From Mesorhizobium atlanticum (GTDB taxonomy: Bacteria; Pseudomonadota; Alphaproteobacteria; Rhizobiales; Rhizobiaceae): a DNA stretch of 64,000 nt. Numbering within the stretch: position 1 is the stretch's first letter; every line of letters starts with the position of its first letter. The position numbers and the translations under genes were made by a program. The notes beneath the pieces are model-generated. The model searched no databases. It was not told the DNA's origin and worked only from the letters and a program-made list of their open reading frames with translations. Below are positions 27,284 through 35,578 of this stretch, piece after piece. The DNA lies in the NCBI RefSeq assembly GCF_003289965.1, contig NZ_QMBQ01000010.1, forward strand, positions 181,093 to 245,092. The letters are read 5' to 3'.

Positions 27284-27733
27284 CTACTGCCCGCCCATCT
27301 CCTTCTTGAAGGTCTCGAAATCGACCTGCATGCCGTTGAAGATGGTGCTCCAGTGGCGCGTCAGCGCCGCCATGGCGACGGCTTCCTGGATTTCCTCGTC
27401 GGTGGCGCCGGCGCGCTTGGCGTCCTGAGTGTCGGACCAGATGCAGTAGCTGCAGGGGATCTGCGCCGCGACCGCGAGCGAGATCAGCGACTTCTCCTTC
27501 GGCGTCAGCGCCGTCTTGTCGCTGAGCTCGATGGCCTTGACCTCGGCCCAGGCGCCGGGCAGACCGGCTTTCGGGAACTGTTTCACGAAGCTCGGCACGC
27601 CTCCCATCGTCGACTGGATGTCCTTCAGCGCCGCGTCATAGTCATCGGCGTGAGCGAGCAATGGAGTGGCGAGCATGGCAAGCGAGCCGAGAACCACGGC
27701 GCGGCCCAATTTGACTGCGAGAAAAGCGAACAT
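27284..27733 (-). CDS. AhpD/carboxymuconolactone decarboxylase-like protein, exported
   Basis: Predicted 149 residues. It has an N-terminal signal sequence or membrane anchor ending LLAHA, followed by a CMD/AhpD domain with the redox pair in QIPCSYCIWSDTQDAKRAGA (CxxC), then EEIQEAVAMAALTRHWS. AhpD-type proteins are usually cytoplasmic, so the signal peptide is notable. ATG at 27733 follows AAGGAGG. It lies 109 bp after an ECF sigma factor gene. Pairing of such proteins with SnoaL-tailed ECF factors (ECF41-type) is known, and suggests it is the sigma factor's target. Confidence 0.82.
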   Translation of the reverse strand: MFAFLAVKLGRAVVLGSLAMLATPLLAHADDYDAALKDIQSTMGGVPSFVKQFPKAGLPGAWAEVKAIELSDKTALTPKEKSLISLAVAAQIPCSYCIWSDTQDAKRAGATDEEIQEAVAMAALTRHWSTIFNGMQVDFETFKKEMGGQ

Positions 27734-27842
27734 CGGAATTCCTCCTTGCTTTGGTTGACGCGCCGGTAACCGGCCGCGTGACCCAAAAAGGATGATGTGG
27801 CGCATCGAAAAGTTCGCCGGGTGGGCGCACCTCACGAAAATG

Positions 27843-28808
27843 TCATTCCTCGATGCGCGGTGGCCGTTCGGAGGTGTGGATGCGCATCAGACGTACCTGG
27901 CGCTCGCCGTGGACCAGGACGACGGCAAAGCTCGGCGGGCAATGGAACGGATTCTCGGGCGGATTGACGAAGTCGCCCTCGAGCACGGTGACGTTGGCGC
28001 TGGCCAACGCCCGCACCGGCTGATGGCGAACGCCGGCGCCGACATCCTCGTCGATGGCTTCACCGAAGATGTGACGCCCGATGCCACGCGGCCCGCCGGC
28101 AAAGGCGATGTCGAGATCCTCCGCATAGTGGGCAAGCACCCGCTCCTTGCCGCCGTGCTGGAGCGAGCGGTATTCCTCGGTGTAGAAGGCCAGCCGCTCG
28201 GCCACCAGCCTGTGGTGTTCCCGGTCGGGCAGACCGGCCGATGCCAGCAGCAGCTCCGAAAGCCTGATCTTGGCATCGGCCAGCCGGCTGCGCACAGTGC
28301 CAACCGGCACGCCCAGAACAGCGGCAATCTGCTCATAGCCTGGCGAGCTGCCGAAATAGCGCAGCATCACCGTGGCGCGCTGCATTTCCGGCAGATGCGC
28401 AAGCGCCGCCCATACCCAGTCGCGCAGGTCGCGGCTTTCGATCCGGCTCTCGATGCGCTCCTCGTCGGCGAGTTCGCGAAAGGCACGCTCGGTTTCGGCC
28501 GGCCCGGCACGGGGACGGCGACGGCGCAGCGCCATCAGGCAGTGGTTCCTCAGGATCGAATGCAGCCAGCCGCCGACGGCCGCGGGATCGCGCAGGCCGT
28601 CCAATCGCGCAAGCGCGGTAAGGAACGTATCGTGGACCGCGTCCTCGGCGTCGCCGGTGTAACCCAGCATCGACAGGGCGATAGCGTGGAGTTGCGGGCG
28701 ATAGCGCTCGAACAACAGGGCGAAACCATGCGGCTCCCCAAAGCGCGCCGCCATCACCAGAGCGGCGTCGGGCTGGCCTCGACCGTGTTCAAAACCGGCT
28801 TGTCCCAT
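27843..28808 (-). CDS. ECF sigma factor with C-terminal SnoaL-like extension
   Basis: Predicted 321 residues. Region 2 (about 30-95) has FALLFERYRPQLHAIALSML and DAEDAVHDTFLTAL. Region 4 (about 140-195) has LAHLPEMQRATVMLRYFG and VPVGTVRSRLADAKIRLSEL. A tail of about 110 residues follows, with SnoaL/NTF2-like features (HYAEDLDIAFAGG, FHCPPSFAVVLVHGERQVRL). The tail replaces an anti-sigma factor in ECF41-like groups, but the WLPEP linker motif typical of ECF41 is not seen. ATG at 28808 has GGGAG upstream. Confidence 0.85.
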   Translation of the reverse strand: MGQAGFEHGRGQPDAALVMAARFGEPHGFALLFERYRPQLHAIALSMLGYTGDAEDAVHDTFLTALARLDGLRDPAAVGGWLHSILRNHCLMALRRRRPRAGPAETERAFRELADEERIESRIESRDLRDWVWAALAHLPEMQRATVMLRYFGSSPGYEQIAAVLGVPVGTVRSRLADAKIRLSELLLASAGLPDREHHRLVAERLAFYTEEYRSLQHGGKERVLAHYAEDLDIAFAGGPRGIGRHIFGEAIDEDVGAGVRHQPVRALASANVTVLEGDFVNPPENPFHCPPSFAVVLVHGERQVRLMRIHTSERPPRIEE

Positions 28809-28902
28809 GGCCTTATCTCCCGCCCTGACCACACCAAAAAGGACAGGATGCCGTGAGGAGCCGGAAAGTTCGGATGCCTGCGTCCATCGACGTCGAGCCC
28901 GT

Positions 28903-29505
28903 CTAGTTCAACGACAGCGCCGCCCGAAACTCCTGGGATGAGTTGCGGGCGGGATAGGGTTCGTCCGGCACGGGAACGCCGAGATGGCTGCAGAGCGGCG
29001 CCCAGCCGTCGCCGAGCTTGTGCACCAGCAGCCGTTCCGACGGCACGGTGTTCAGCACCGCCTCGACATTGTCCCGGTAGACGGCGATCGCATGAGCGCG
29101 GTCCTGCGGGCGGCCGCCGAAGACCTGGTTGGCGACGAGCGCGATGCCCAGCGACTCCTGATCCTTGCTGCCGACGATCGCCGGCAGGATGGTCCGTTCG
29201 AAACTCTCCCACCAGCTTTCGGGCGAGCGCCAGGTGAGGATGACGCGCGCCTGCGGATAGGCTTCGATCAGCTCACGCCAATAGAACGCCGAGGGCCAGT
29301 CGACGCAGGATTTGTATCCCGCGAAGAGCTGGGCCCAGTCGGGCGCCTCGCCCCTGGCCAGCGCCCGCCAGAGCCGCTTCTGCTTCGCATGTCCCATGAC
29401 CTCCGACATATGGTGGCAAGGACCGAAGCCGAGCATGGTCAGCGCCTCGCGCATCGAATCCGTGCCGGTTCGGCCAAAGCCGGTTCCAATCACCATCAGC
29501 GACAT
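28903..29505 (-). CDS. sulfotransferase family protein
   Basis: Predicted 200 residues. The PAPS 5'-phosphosulfate-binding loop is GTGFGRTGTDSMREAL at the N-terminus. Then come CHHMSEVM, DWPSAFYWRELIEAYPQARV and ILTWRSPESWWESFERTI, as in the Sulfotransfer_4/NAD-dependent-epimerase-annotated family of short sulfotransferase-like proteins. ATG at 29505 follows GGAGGAGGGGG. It lies 40 bp after the two-domain VOC gene and is probably co-transcribed. Acceptor unknown. Confidence 0.85.
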   Translation of the reverse strand: MSLMVIGTGFGRTGTDSMREALTMLGFGPCHHMSEVMGHAKQKRLWRALARGEAPDWAQLFAGYKSCVDWPSAFYWRELIEAYPQARVILTWRSPESWWESFERTILPAIVGSKDQESLGIALVANQVFGGRPQDRAHAIAVYRDNVEAVLNTVPSERLLVHKLGDGWAPLCSHLGVPVPDEPYPARNSSQEFRAALSLN

Positions 29506-29545
29506 TTCCCCCTCCTCCACTCCTCCCGTCTTCAAGCGGTTGCGG

Positions 29546-30454
29546 TCAACCTCCCTGGACCACGAGCCGCAGGCGGTTGCCTTCCGGATCGGCCGTCGAA
29601 ATCACGCCGCCTTCCCTTCTCGCCGGCGCGTTGGCCGCTTCGAGCCGGCGCGCCACGGCGGCGAGTTCCTGCGCGGAGCCGAGCTCGACGGTGAAATGGT
29701 CGAGGCCCGCGGCATTGGACGGCGGCTCGCGCAGCTCGTCGCGCGCCCAGATGTTGAAGGCGATCATATGCGCGCGGCGCTCGGTGCCGCAGTCGAACAT
29801 GCCGAAGGTCCGGGACTGGATATGCGGCCGGAAGCCGAGCACGCCGAGATAGAATTCCATCAGCGCCTCGGGCGCGCGGGCGCGCAAGTGGATGTGGCCG
29901 ATGAAGGCGTCCCGCGCCATGCTGCGCTCGACATGGCCGGAATTGCCGAGATCGCGCAGCAGGCCCGAGACATCCAGCGGCTCGATCCCGGAATGCGCGC
30001 TGCCGTCGACGGCAATCAGAGCCACGCGGCCGTCGGGCGAGACCTCGCGGCGCAGCAGGCGTTCAGGCGTGTCGAAGCATATCTCGATGCCGTTGCCGGA
30101 AGGGTCGGAGACGTAGAGCGATTCCGAAACAAGGTGGTCCTGGGCGCTGTATCGCAACCCCGACGCCTTGAGGCGGGCGGCCGTATGCGCGAGGTCGCGG
30201 CGGGTGGTGACGTGGATGGCGACGTGGAAGAGATCGCGCGACTTCTGCGGCAGCGCGACTCCCGCGCCCGCATGGAGCACGATCAGCGTCCGGCCGCCGG
30301 CGCCGAGCTGCGCCTGAGCGGCGTCCTCGCCGGCCAGCGCCAGTCCGAGCGTGTCGCGCCAGACGGTTAAGGCGGCCGGAATGTCGGTCACCTTGAGATG
30401 GACCGGCCCGAGACGCGTGGCCTGAGACAGCAATCCTTCGTCCATGGTCGCCAT
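29546..30454 (-). CDS. two-domain VOC protein, catechol-2,3-dioxygenase-like
   Basis: Predicted 302 residues with two VOC modules: VHLKVTDIPAALTVWRDTLG in the first and IGHIHLRARAPEALMEFYLG in the second. Metal ligands are plausible at VHL/FHVA/EICFD in the N-module and GHIH/DHFTVEL/NRLRLV in the C-module; the last site lacks the usual Glu. It resembles CatE-type ring-cleaving dioxygenases. The start at 30454 has a second ATG three codons later. It heads the minus-strand run that ends in the amidase gene. Confidence 0.82.
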   Translation of the reverse strand: MATMDEGLLSQATRLGPVHLKVTDIPAALTVWRDTLGLALAGEDAAQAQLGAGGRTLIVLHAGAGVALPQKSRDLFHVAIHVTTRRDLAHTAARLKASGLRYSAQDHLVSESLYVSDPSGNGIEICFDTPERLLRREVSPDGRVALIAVDGSAHSGIEPLDVSGLLRDLGNSGHVERSMARDAFIGHIHLRARAPEALMEFYLGVLGFRPHIQSRTFGMFDCGTERRAHMIAFNIWARDELREPPSNAAGLDHFTVELGSAQELAAVARRLEAANAPARREGGVISTADPEGNRLRLVVQGG

Positions 30455-30597
30455 CCGATTGCGGCCGATGGATATATTAGCTCTGAATGATATTTATGTC
30501 TCGCGCCAAGTTCGGGTTGACCCCTCCCCGGCGGGCGGCGACTATCGCCGAAGCAGGCTATTTTTCGCAGCTCCGAACGAAGCAGGAGGAACCTCCC

Positions 30598-30897
30598 ATG
30601 GACGACACCGACCACTGGCGCAACATGGCGAGCGCGCCGCGGGACGGCAGCCGCATCCTGGTGACGGTGCGCTCCTCCGAGCAGGGACCGGCCGAGGTCG
30701 ACATGGCGTATTGGTCGCGCGCCGACCAGTTCGGCGAGGAAGGCTGGCGGGCCTCGGACTCCTCACCCGGCCGCGTGGTCGAGTATGCCGAGCCCGAGCT
30801 CAGATGCTGGATGCCGCTGCCGAGCGCCGGGCGAGGCTCGATGCCGAGCCCCTGGGAGGGCGAGGACGTGCCGCTGGTGGATGGGGAAGGGATTTAG
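30598..30897 (+). CDS. conserved hypothetical protein
   Basis: Predicted 99 residues beginning MDDTDHWRNMASAPRDGSRI, with the strong site AGGAGGAA upstream. The N-terminal motif (WRNMASAPRDGSRILVTV) and later AYWSR/CWMPLPS are typical of a short family found often in rhizobia and phages (DUF551-like). Cytoplasmic, no membrane segment. Function unknown. Confidence 0.7.
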   Translation: MDDTDHWRNMASAPRDGSRILVTVRSSEQGPAEVDMAYWSRADQFGEEGWRASDSSPGRVVEYAEPELRCWMPLPSAGRGSMPSPWEGEDVPLVDGEGI

Positions 30898-30937
30898 GCG
30901 GCCTCCTGACGATTGGCGAAAGCAGCCGCGACAGCCA

Positions 30938-30960
30938 ATCTCCCCGCTAGTGGGGGAGAT
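30938..30960. repeat. family C palindrome
   Basis: ATCTCCCC-GCTAGTG-GGGGAGAT, in the 50-bp gap between the plus-strand gene ending at 30897 and the convergent minus-strand gene; it overlaps the 3' end of the latter's reading frame. Confidence 0.8.
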
Positions 30961-31228
30961 GTCCTGCCGGACCCCAAGGATGGGCTGGCGGGACAGCAGT
31001 TCTTTTTTCGGCACGCCGGGTGAGTGCCGATCCGATCCGCATCGCGAAGGCAAGGAGCCGAAGCGCGACGCTTTCCAAATCGACAATGGGCATGCCGGTT
31101 TGCCGATGCTCGCGCTGCCGCTCAAGATAGCGGGCCAGCGCAATATCATGCCGCAATGACGCATTGGCGAGCTGCCCGTCGCGCCGGTCGTCGTCATGCC
31201 AGAGTGGCCATTCGCCTGGGTGTTGCAC
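30947..31228 (-). CDS. small protein, unknown function
   Basis: Predicted 93 residues from a GTG start with GAGGAGG just upstream. The first 75 residues look coding: WPLWHDDDRRDGQLANASLR, then an amphipathic helical part ending ALTRRAEKR. The last 17 residues run into a family C palindrome, so the natural C-terminus may have been altered by it. No family is recognised. Confidence 0.5.
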   Translation of the reverse strand: MQHPGEWPLWHDDDRRDGQLANASLRHDIALARYLERQREHRQTGMPIVDLESVALRLLAFAMRIGSALTRRAEKRTAVPPAHPWGPAGHLPH

Positions 31229-31399
31229 GGCATCCTCCTCGGATCGATGTCCAGTGCGGACAATCTGCTGGAGGCCCGTGAGGGCGGCGCAGGCACCGGC
31301 GTGATCAAATCGTGAAAAGCGCCGACCGCATGAGATCGCGGTTGAATTAGCGACCGCTAAGCGAAAGAATTGACCCGATCACGGTCGGGGTGGCTTTCG

Positions 31400-33484
31400 A
31401 TGACGGCGCCGCATCTTCACCTGCTGGGTGGTTTCGACTTTACCGGCGCCGGGGCGACGGCTCCCGCCTTCAGCCGCAAGGCGCGCGGCATGGTGGCCTA
31501 TCTTGCGCTGCAGGCCGGCCAGGCGCAGTCGCGCGAGAAGCTGGCGGCGCTGCTCTGGAGCCTCAACGGCGAGGCCCAGGCGCGGATGAGCCTGAGGCAG
31601 GCGGTGTCGTCCGTCCGCAAGGCCATGAGCGTCTCCGGCGGCGGCCGCTTCCTGACCGATGGCGCGAGCATCGCGCTTCACCTCGACGATTTCGATTTCG
31701 ACGTGGCGCGCTTCGAGGCGCTGGCCGCGAGTTCCGCGCCCGAGGATCTCGAACGGGCCGTCGCGGTCTATCGCGGCGACCTGCTGGACGGGCTCGGCCT
31801 GCGGGAAGAGCCGTTCGAGGAATGGCTGCGGGTCGAGCGCGAGCGCCTGCGGGCGATCGTCGTGTCCGCGCTGGACAGGCTCATCAATCACCACATGGCT
31901 GCCGGCGATCCGGCTTCCTGCATAAGGGCCGCCCTGCGCCTGGTGGCGATGGAGCCGCTGCGCGAGGACGCCCATCGTGCCCTGATGCGAAGCTACGCGG
32001 CGCAAGGGCGCATCAATCTCGCGCTGAAGCAGTATGAGCTGTGCCGCGACGCGCTGCAGCGCGAGCTGCGGCTGATGCCGGAAGCCGAAACCCGGCACCT
32101 GCATGAGGAGCTGCGCGCCCGCCGCACCGCGTCCCCTGCCCGGCCCCCGGCTTCGAGCACCGAACCCGATGCGGCGCGACCGCCCACCCGCTATGTCAAA
32201 TCGTCCGGCGTCAACATCGCCTACCAGGTGACGGGCGATGGGCCGGTCGACCTGGTCTATGTGCAGGGCTGGGTCTCCAATCTCGACCTGGCCTGGGGGT
32301 CGCCGCGCTTCGCGCATGTGCTGAAGCGGCTCGGCTCCTTCTCGCGCCTGATCCGCATCGACAAGCGCGGCACCGGCCTCTCCGACCGCAATGTCGGCCT
32401 GCCGACGCTGGAGCAGCGCATGGAAGACATGCGCGCCGTGCTGGACGATGTCGGCTCCAACCGCACGGTGCTGTTCGGCAGCTCCGAAGGCGGACCGATG
32501 TGCATCCTGTTTGCCGCCACCTATCCGGAGCGCACCGCGGCCTTGGTGCTCACTGGATCTTATGCCAGAGGCACATGGTCGAAGGATTACCCCTGGGCCC
32601 GAACGGTCGATGAGGTGCAACAGGATCTCGACGCCGTCGAGCGGCAATGGGGCGAGCCGGCCGAGATGCGCAACGCCGCGCCCAGCCTGATCGAAAACAT
32701 GGTCGAGCGCGAGTGGTTCGCCGCCTATCTCAGGAATTCGGCCTCGCCGGCGGACGCGATCGCGCTCTGGCGCTGGGGCACCGAGATCGACGTGCGCGAC
32801 ATCCTGCCGGCGATCCATGTCCCGACGCTGGTGCTGCAGAGGACCGGCGACCGGTGGGTGAAGCCGGAGGAAGGACGCTATCTGGCGGCGCATATCGAAG
32901 GCGCCAGATATGTCGAGCTTGCCGGCCGGGACCACGTGATCTGGGGCGAAGGCTGCGACGGGCTGATCGACGAGATCAAGGATTTCGTGACCGGTGCGCT
33001 GCCGGCGGCGCGCGCGGAAAGGGTTCTGATATCGGTGCTGGCGCTCGCCATCGAGGGCGCTGCCGACGACGCGAAAGCCCCAGAGCGGGCAGACATCGTT
33101 CGCGACGAATTGCTGCTTGGCGGCGGCACGGAAATCAGGCGCTCGCGCGGCAGGCTGCTCGCGGCTTTCCAACGCCCGACGCGCTCGATCGAATGCGCGA
33201 TGGCCATCGCCAACCGCCTGAGGCCATGCGGCCTCGAGGTGCGCGCGGCGATTCACATCGGCGAGTGCGAGGCGCGCGGCGGGGATTTTTCCGGCATCGC
33301 CATCGAGGTCACATCGCGGCTGCTGGATCATGCCCGGCCGGGCCAGATCATCGCATCGCGAACGATGCGCGACCTGGTCGTCGGCTCCGGCCTGACCTTC
33401 GAGGAACAAGGCGAGATGAAAGCAAGCGGCCTGCCCGGCGCGCTCCAGTATTTTGCCGTCACCGGCGCCGCGCCAGGCCCCTGA
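31400..33484 (+). CDS. SARP/BTAD - alpha/beta hydrolase - degenerate cyclase fusion
   Basis: Predicted 694 residues in three parts. Residues 1-245 are a SARP-type winged helix plus BTAD domain (LAALLWSLNGEAQARMSLRQ, YRGDLLDGLGLREEPFEEWL). Residues 262-530 are an alpha/beta hydrolase with nucleophile Ser in FGSSEGG (about 362), Asp in TGDRW (about 484) and His in GRDHVIW (about 512). Residues 540-690 are a class III nucleotide cyclase-like domain (LEVRAAIHIGECE, IASRTMRDLVVGSGLTFEEQ). The two metal-binding Asp positions are lost (FTDI is LALAI; GDG is SRG), so it is unlikely to make cyclic nucleotides. ATG at 31400 is preferred to TTG at 31370. Possibly a ligand-sensing regulator. Confidence 0.85.
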   Translation: MTAPHLHLLGGFDFTGAGATAPAFSRKARGMVAYLALQAGQAQSREKLAALLWSLNGEAQARMSLRQAVSSVRKAMSVSGGGRFLTDGASIALHLDDFDFDVARFEALAASSAPEDLERAVAVYRGDLLDGLGLREEPFEEWLRVERERLRAIVVSALDRLINHHMAAGDPASCIRAALRLVAMEPLREDAHRALMRSYAAQGRINLALKQYELCRDALQRELRLMPEAETRHLHEELRARRTASPARPPASSTEPDAARPPTRYVKSSGVNIAYQVTGDGPVDLVYVQGWVSNLDLAWGSPRFAHVLKRLGSFSRLIRIDKRGTGLSDRNVGLPTLEQRMEDMRAVLDDVGSNRTVLFGSSEGGPMCILFAATYPERTAALVLTGSYARGTWSKDYPWARTVDEVQQDLDAVERQWGEPAEMRNAAPSLIENMVEREWFAAYLRNSASPADAIALWRWGTEIDVRDILPAIHVPTLVLQRTGDRWVKPEEGRYLAAHIEGARYVELAGRDHVIWGEGCDGLIDEIKDFVTGALPAARAERVLISVLALAIEGAADDAKAPERADIVRDELLLGGGTEIRRSRGRLLAAFQRPTRSIECAMAIANRLRPCGLEVRAAIHIGECEARGGDFSGIAIEVTSRLLDHARPGQIIASRTMRDLVVGSGLTFEEQGEMKASGLPGALQYFAVTGAAPGP

Positions 33485-33492
33485 CTTTCGTT

Positions 33493-34323
33493 TCAGAACA
33501 GGAACGCGGCGGTCGCCGGATCAGGCCCGGTGCGGCCGTCGGCGGAATCCAGGCCACGGATGGTCTGCATGTCCTGCGCGTCCAGCTCGAAATCGAAGAC
33601 GTCGAAATTGCCGGCAATGCGCTCCTGGTGGATCGACTTCGGGATGACGATCAGTCCCTCCTGCAAATGCCAGCGGATGGTCACCTGCGCCACCGACTTG
33701 CCGTGCTTGTTCGCGATCTTCTCCAGTGTCGGGTCGGAAAGCAGCCGGCCGCTGCCCAGCGGGCTCCAGCTTTCGATATGGATGTTGTGCTTCTTGTGGA
33801 ATTCTCTGCTGTCGCGCTGCTGGAAGCGCGGATGCAGCTCGATCTGGTTGACGACGGGCGTCACGCCGGTCTCGCCGATGATGCGCTCCAGATGATCCTG
33901 GTTGAAGTTGGAGACGCCGACCGACTTGATGCGGCCGGCCTTCTGCAGCTCGACCAGTGTCTTCCAGGCTTCGACATATTTGTTTTGGGCAGGCACCGGC
34001 CAGTGGATGAGGAAAAGGTCGATCCGGTCGATGCCGAGTTTTTGCATCGTGTCGTCGAAGGCGCGCAACGCCGCGTCGCGCTGATGCGCGCCGTTGCGCA
34101 GCTTGGAGGTGATGAAGAGCTCGTTCCTCGGCACACCGGCCGCGCGGATCGCCTCGCCGACGCCTTCCTCGTTGCGGTAGCCCTCGGCGGTGTCGATCAG
34201 CCGGTAACCTGCCTCGATGCCCCAGCGCACCACCTTTGCGGTGATGCTTGGCTCGACCTGCCACACGCCGAGCCCGATCTGGGGAATGGTAGCGCCGTCG
34301 TTGAGTTTGAGCTGTTCGGGCAT
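33493..34323 (-). CDS. aldo/keto reductase, 2,5-diketo-gluconate reductase-like
   Basis: Predicted 276 residues, usual for the DkgA/AKR5 group. Catalytic tetrad context: RLIDTAEGYRNEEGVG (Asp, Tyr), FITSKL (Lys) and LFLIHWPVP (His). The C-terminal IPKSIHQERIAGNFDVFDF is the NADPH-binding motif. It is convergent with the SARP fusion gene, only eight bases apart. Reduces an aldehyde or keto-sugar in the cytoplasm; substrate unknown. Confidence 0.9.
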   Translation of the reverse strand: MPEQLKLNDGATIPQIGLGVWQVEPSITAKVVRWGIEAGYRLIDTAEGYRNEEGVGEAIRAAGVPRNELFITSKLRNGAHQRDAALRAFDDTMQKLGIDRIDLFLIHWPVPAQNKYVEAWKTLVELQKAGRIKSVGVSNFNQDHLERIIGETGVTPVVNQIELHPRFQQRDSREFHKKHNIHIESWSPLGSGRLLSDPTLEKIANKHGKSVAQVTIRWHLQEGLIVIPKSIHQERIAGNFDVFDFELDAQDMQTIRGLDSADGRTGPDPATAAFLF

Positions 34324-34424
34324 GGGAGGTTCCTTTGGGAGGGAGGGTGGTGGCGACTATGTAGGCCGCGGGTTGGGGAATGCCAGTCAGCGATAGAGAA
34401 GATGGCGCGACGCTGAAGCTGCCA

Positions 34425-34447
34425 ATCTCCCCCCTCGTGGGGGAGAT
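34425..34447. repeat. family C palindrome
   Basis: ATCTCCCCCC-TCGTG-GGGGAGAT, between the aldo/keto reductase start and the TetR gene stop. Confidence 0.8.
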
Positions 34448-34498
34448 CAGCAGTTCCCGCGCCGGCTCGCCTCTAATATGGATGGCAGCTTCGGCGCC

Positions 34499-35095
34499 TT
34501 ACCCCCTCGCCCCGAACCGCAACCCGTCCATCAAGAGCTTCACCAACCTTCCGGACCGCTCGCGCCAGTCGGGCGTGTTGGGCGCGGAGTAGATGCCACC
34601 GAGCGCATGCATGACATCGGAAGAGTCGACGTCGGCGCGGATTTTTCCCGCGGCGGCGGCGGCCTGGACCAGGCTTCGCATGGCGCCCGAGACGCGCCCC
34701 GATGTGTCGGAGAACAGCGTCGAGTTGGTGGTGAGCAGCAGGCGCAGGCTGGTGGCGAGGCCCCGCTTGGTGGCGATGTAGTCGACGAAGCGCTGCATCC
34801 AGAGCTCCAGCGCAACATCGGCCGGATGCTCGCGGGCGAGGTCCTCGGCCGCGTGGCAAAGGCCTTCCACCTCGCGGCGGTAAACCACCTCGACCAGATG
34901 CTCGCGCGTCGGGAAATGGCGGTAGAGCGTGCCGATGCCGACCCCTGCCCGCTTGGCGATCTCCTCCAGCGAGGCGTCGACGCCGTCGCTGGCAAACATT
35001 TGCGCCGCCACTTCGACCAGCCTGTCGCGGTTGCGTTGCGCATCGGCGCGCAGCCGCTTCTGCGAAGGCGCATCGCGCGTCGCTTCAGCGGTCAT
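34499..35095 (-). CDS. TetR family transcriptional regulator
   Basis: Predicted 198 residues. The N-terminal helix-turn-helix (about 20-65) is AAQMFASDGVDASLEEIAKR with AGVGIGTLYRHFPTREHLVE, the classical TetR recognition helix. A helical ligand-binding domain follows. ATG at 35095 is preferred over an in-frame TTG at 35125 without ribosome-binding site. It may control the aldo/keto reductase gene downstream on the same strand (175 bp gap), a weak contextual inference. Confidence 0.9.
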   Translation of the reverse strand: MTAEATRDAPSQKRLRADAQRNRDRLVEVAAQMFASDGVDASLEEIAKRAGVGIGTLYRHFPTREHLVEVVYRREVEGLCHAAEDLAREHPADVALELWMQRFVDYIATKRGLATSLRLLLTTNSTLFSDTSGRVSGAMRSLVQAAAAAGKIRADVDSSDVMHALGGIYSAPNTPDWRERSGRLVKLLMDGLRFGARG

Positions 35096-35578
35096 TTCCT
35101 GGTCGGGCACTTTTTTCTCCACCAACGCAATATGGGGGGTTGAACCATGGCTGGCCAGACCCCAGTTAAATAAACGGAGGCACCTCCGCTTTAGTGGAGT
35201 GCTTTTATCATATAACCAGGGGAAGCGTTATGTCACCAGATCAAGGACGGAATGCTTCGCCTGGCCGCTGGAGACGGGGGCATTCTGCAACGCCTGCGGT
35301 TAACGAACCCGCGCGCGGGTTCGTCATCCTAGGGCGAAGCAAGGAGCGAAGCGACGCGGCGCAGACCCTAGGATCCATGCCATACCCTGCGAGCGCGGCT
35401 ACGGTGCAGAATTCTGGCCCGCCGCGTCCTTCGGCAAAGGTCACGGCATGGATCCTCGGGTCAAGCCCGAGGACGACGAACGCGAAGGTCGCCTCACCTC
35501 AACTCTCGCCCTTGCCCCTCACCCCCCAAGCCCCATTTCCATCCGCTCAAGCGTCCAGCAATTGGAGCCCGACGCCCC
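35096..35578. repeat. 483-bp repeat-rich intergenic region
   Basis: No gene is convincing. It contains a 20-bp perfect palindrome CGAACCCGCGCGCGGGTTCG at 35304-35323. After it come inverted segments CCTAGGG/CCCTAGG (about 35328-35373), GGATCCATGCC/GGCATGGATCC (about 35371-35457) and CTCGGGTC/AAGCCCGAGG (about 35456-35474). These nested arms could fold into one long hairpin on either strand. It reads like a mosaic repeat unit rather than a regulatory leader. Confidence 0.65.

Noticed and set aside
27843..28808. Firm assignment of the sigma factor to ECF41
   Set aside because: The SnoaL-like tail and AhpD neighbour fit, but the WLPEP linker motif expected for that group is not visible, so only a general SnoaL-tailed ECF call is made.
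30763..31308. Longer minus-strand frame overlapping the 93-residue gene
   Set aside because: Its start (ATG at 31233) shares the GAGGAGG but with no spacing, and the translation lacks the helical acidic pattern seen from the GTG frame.
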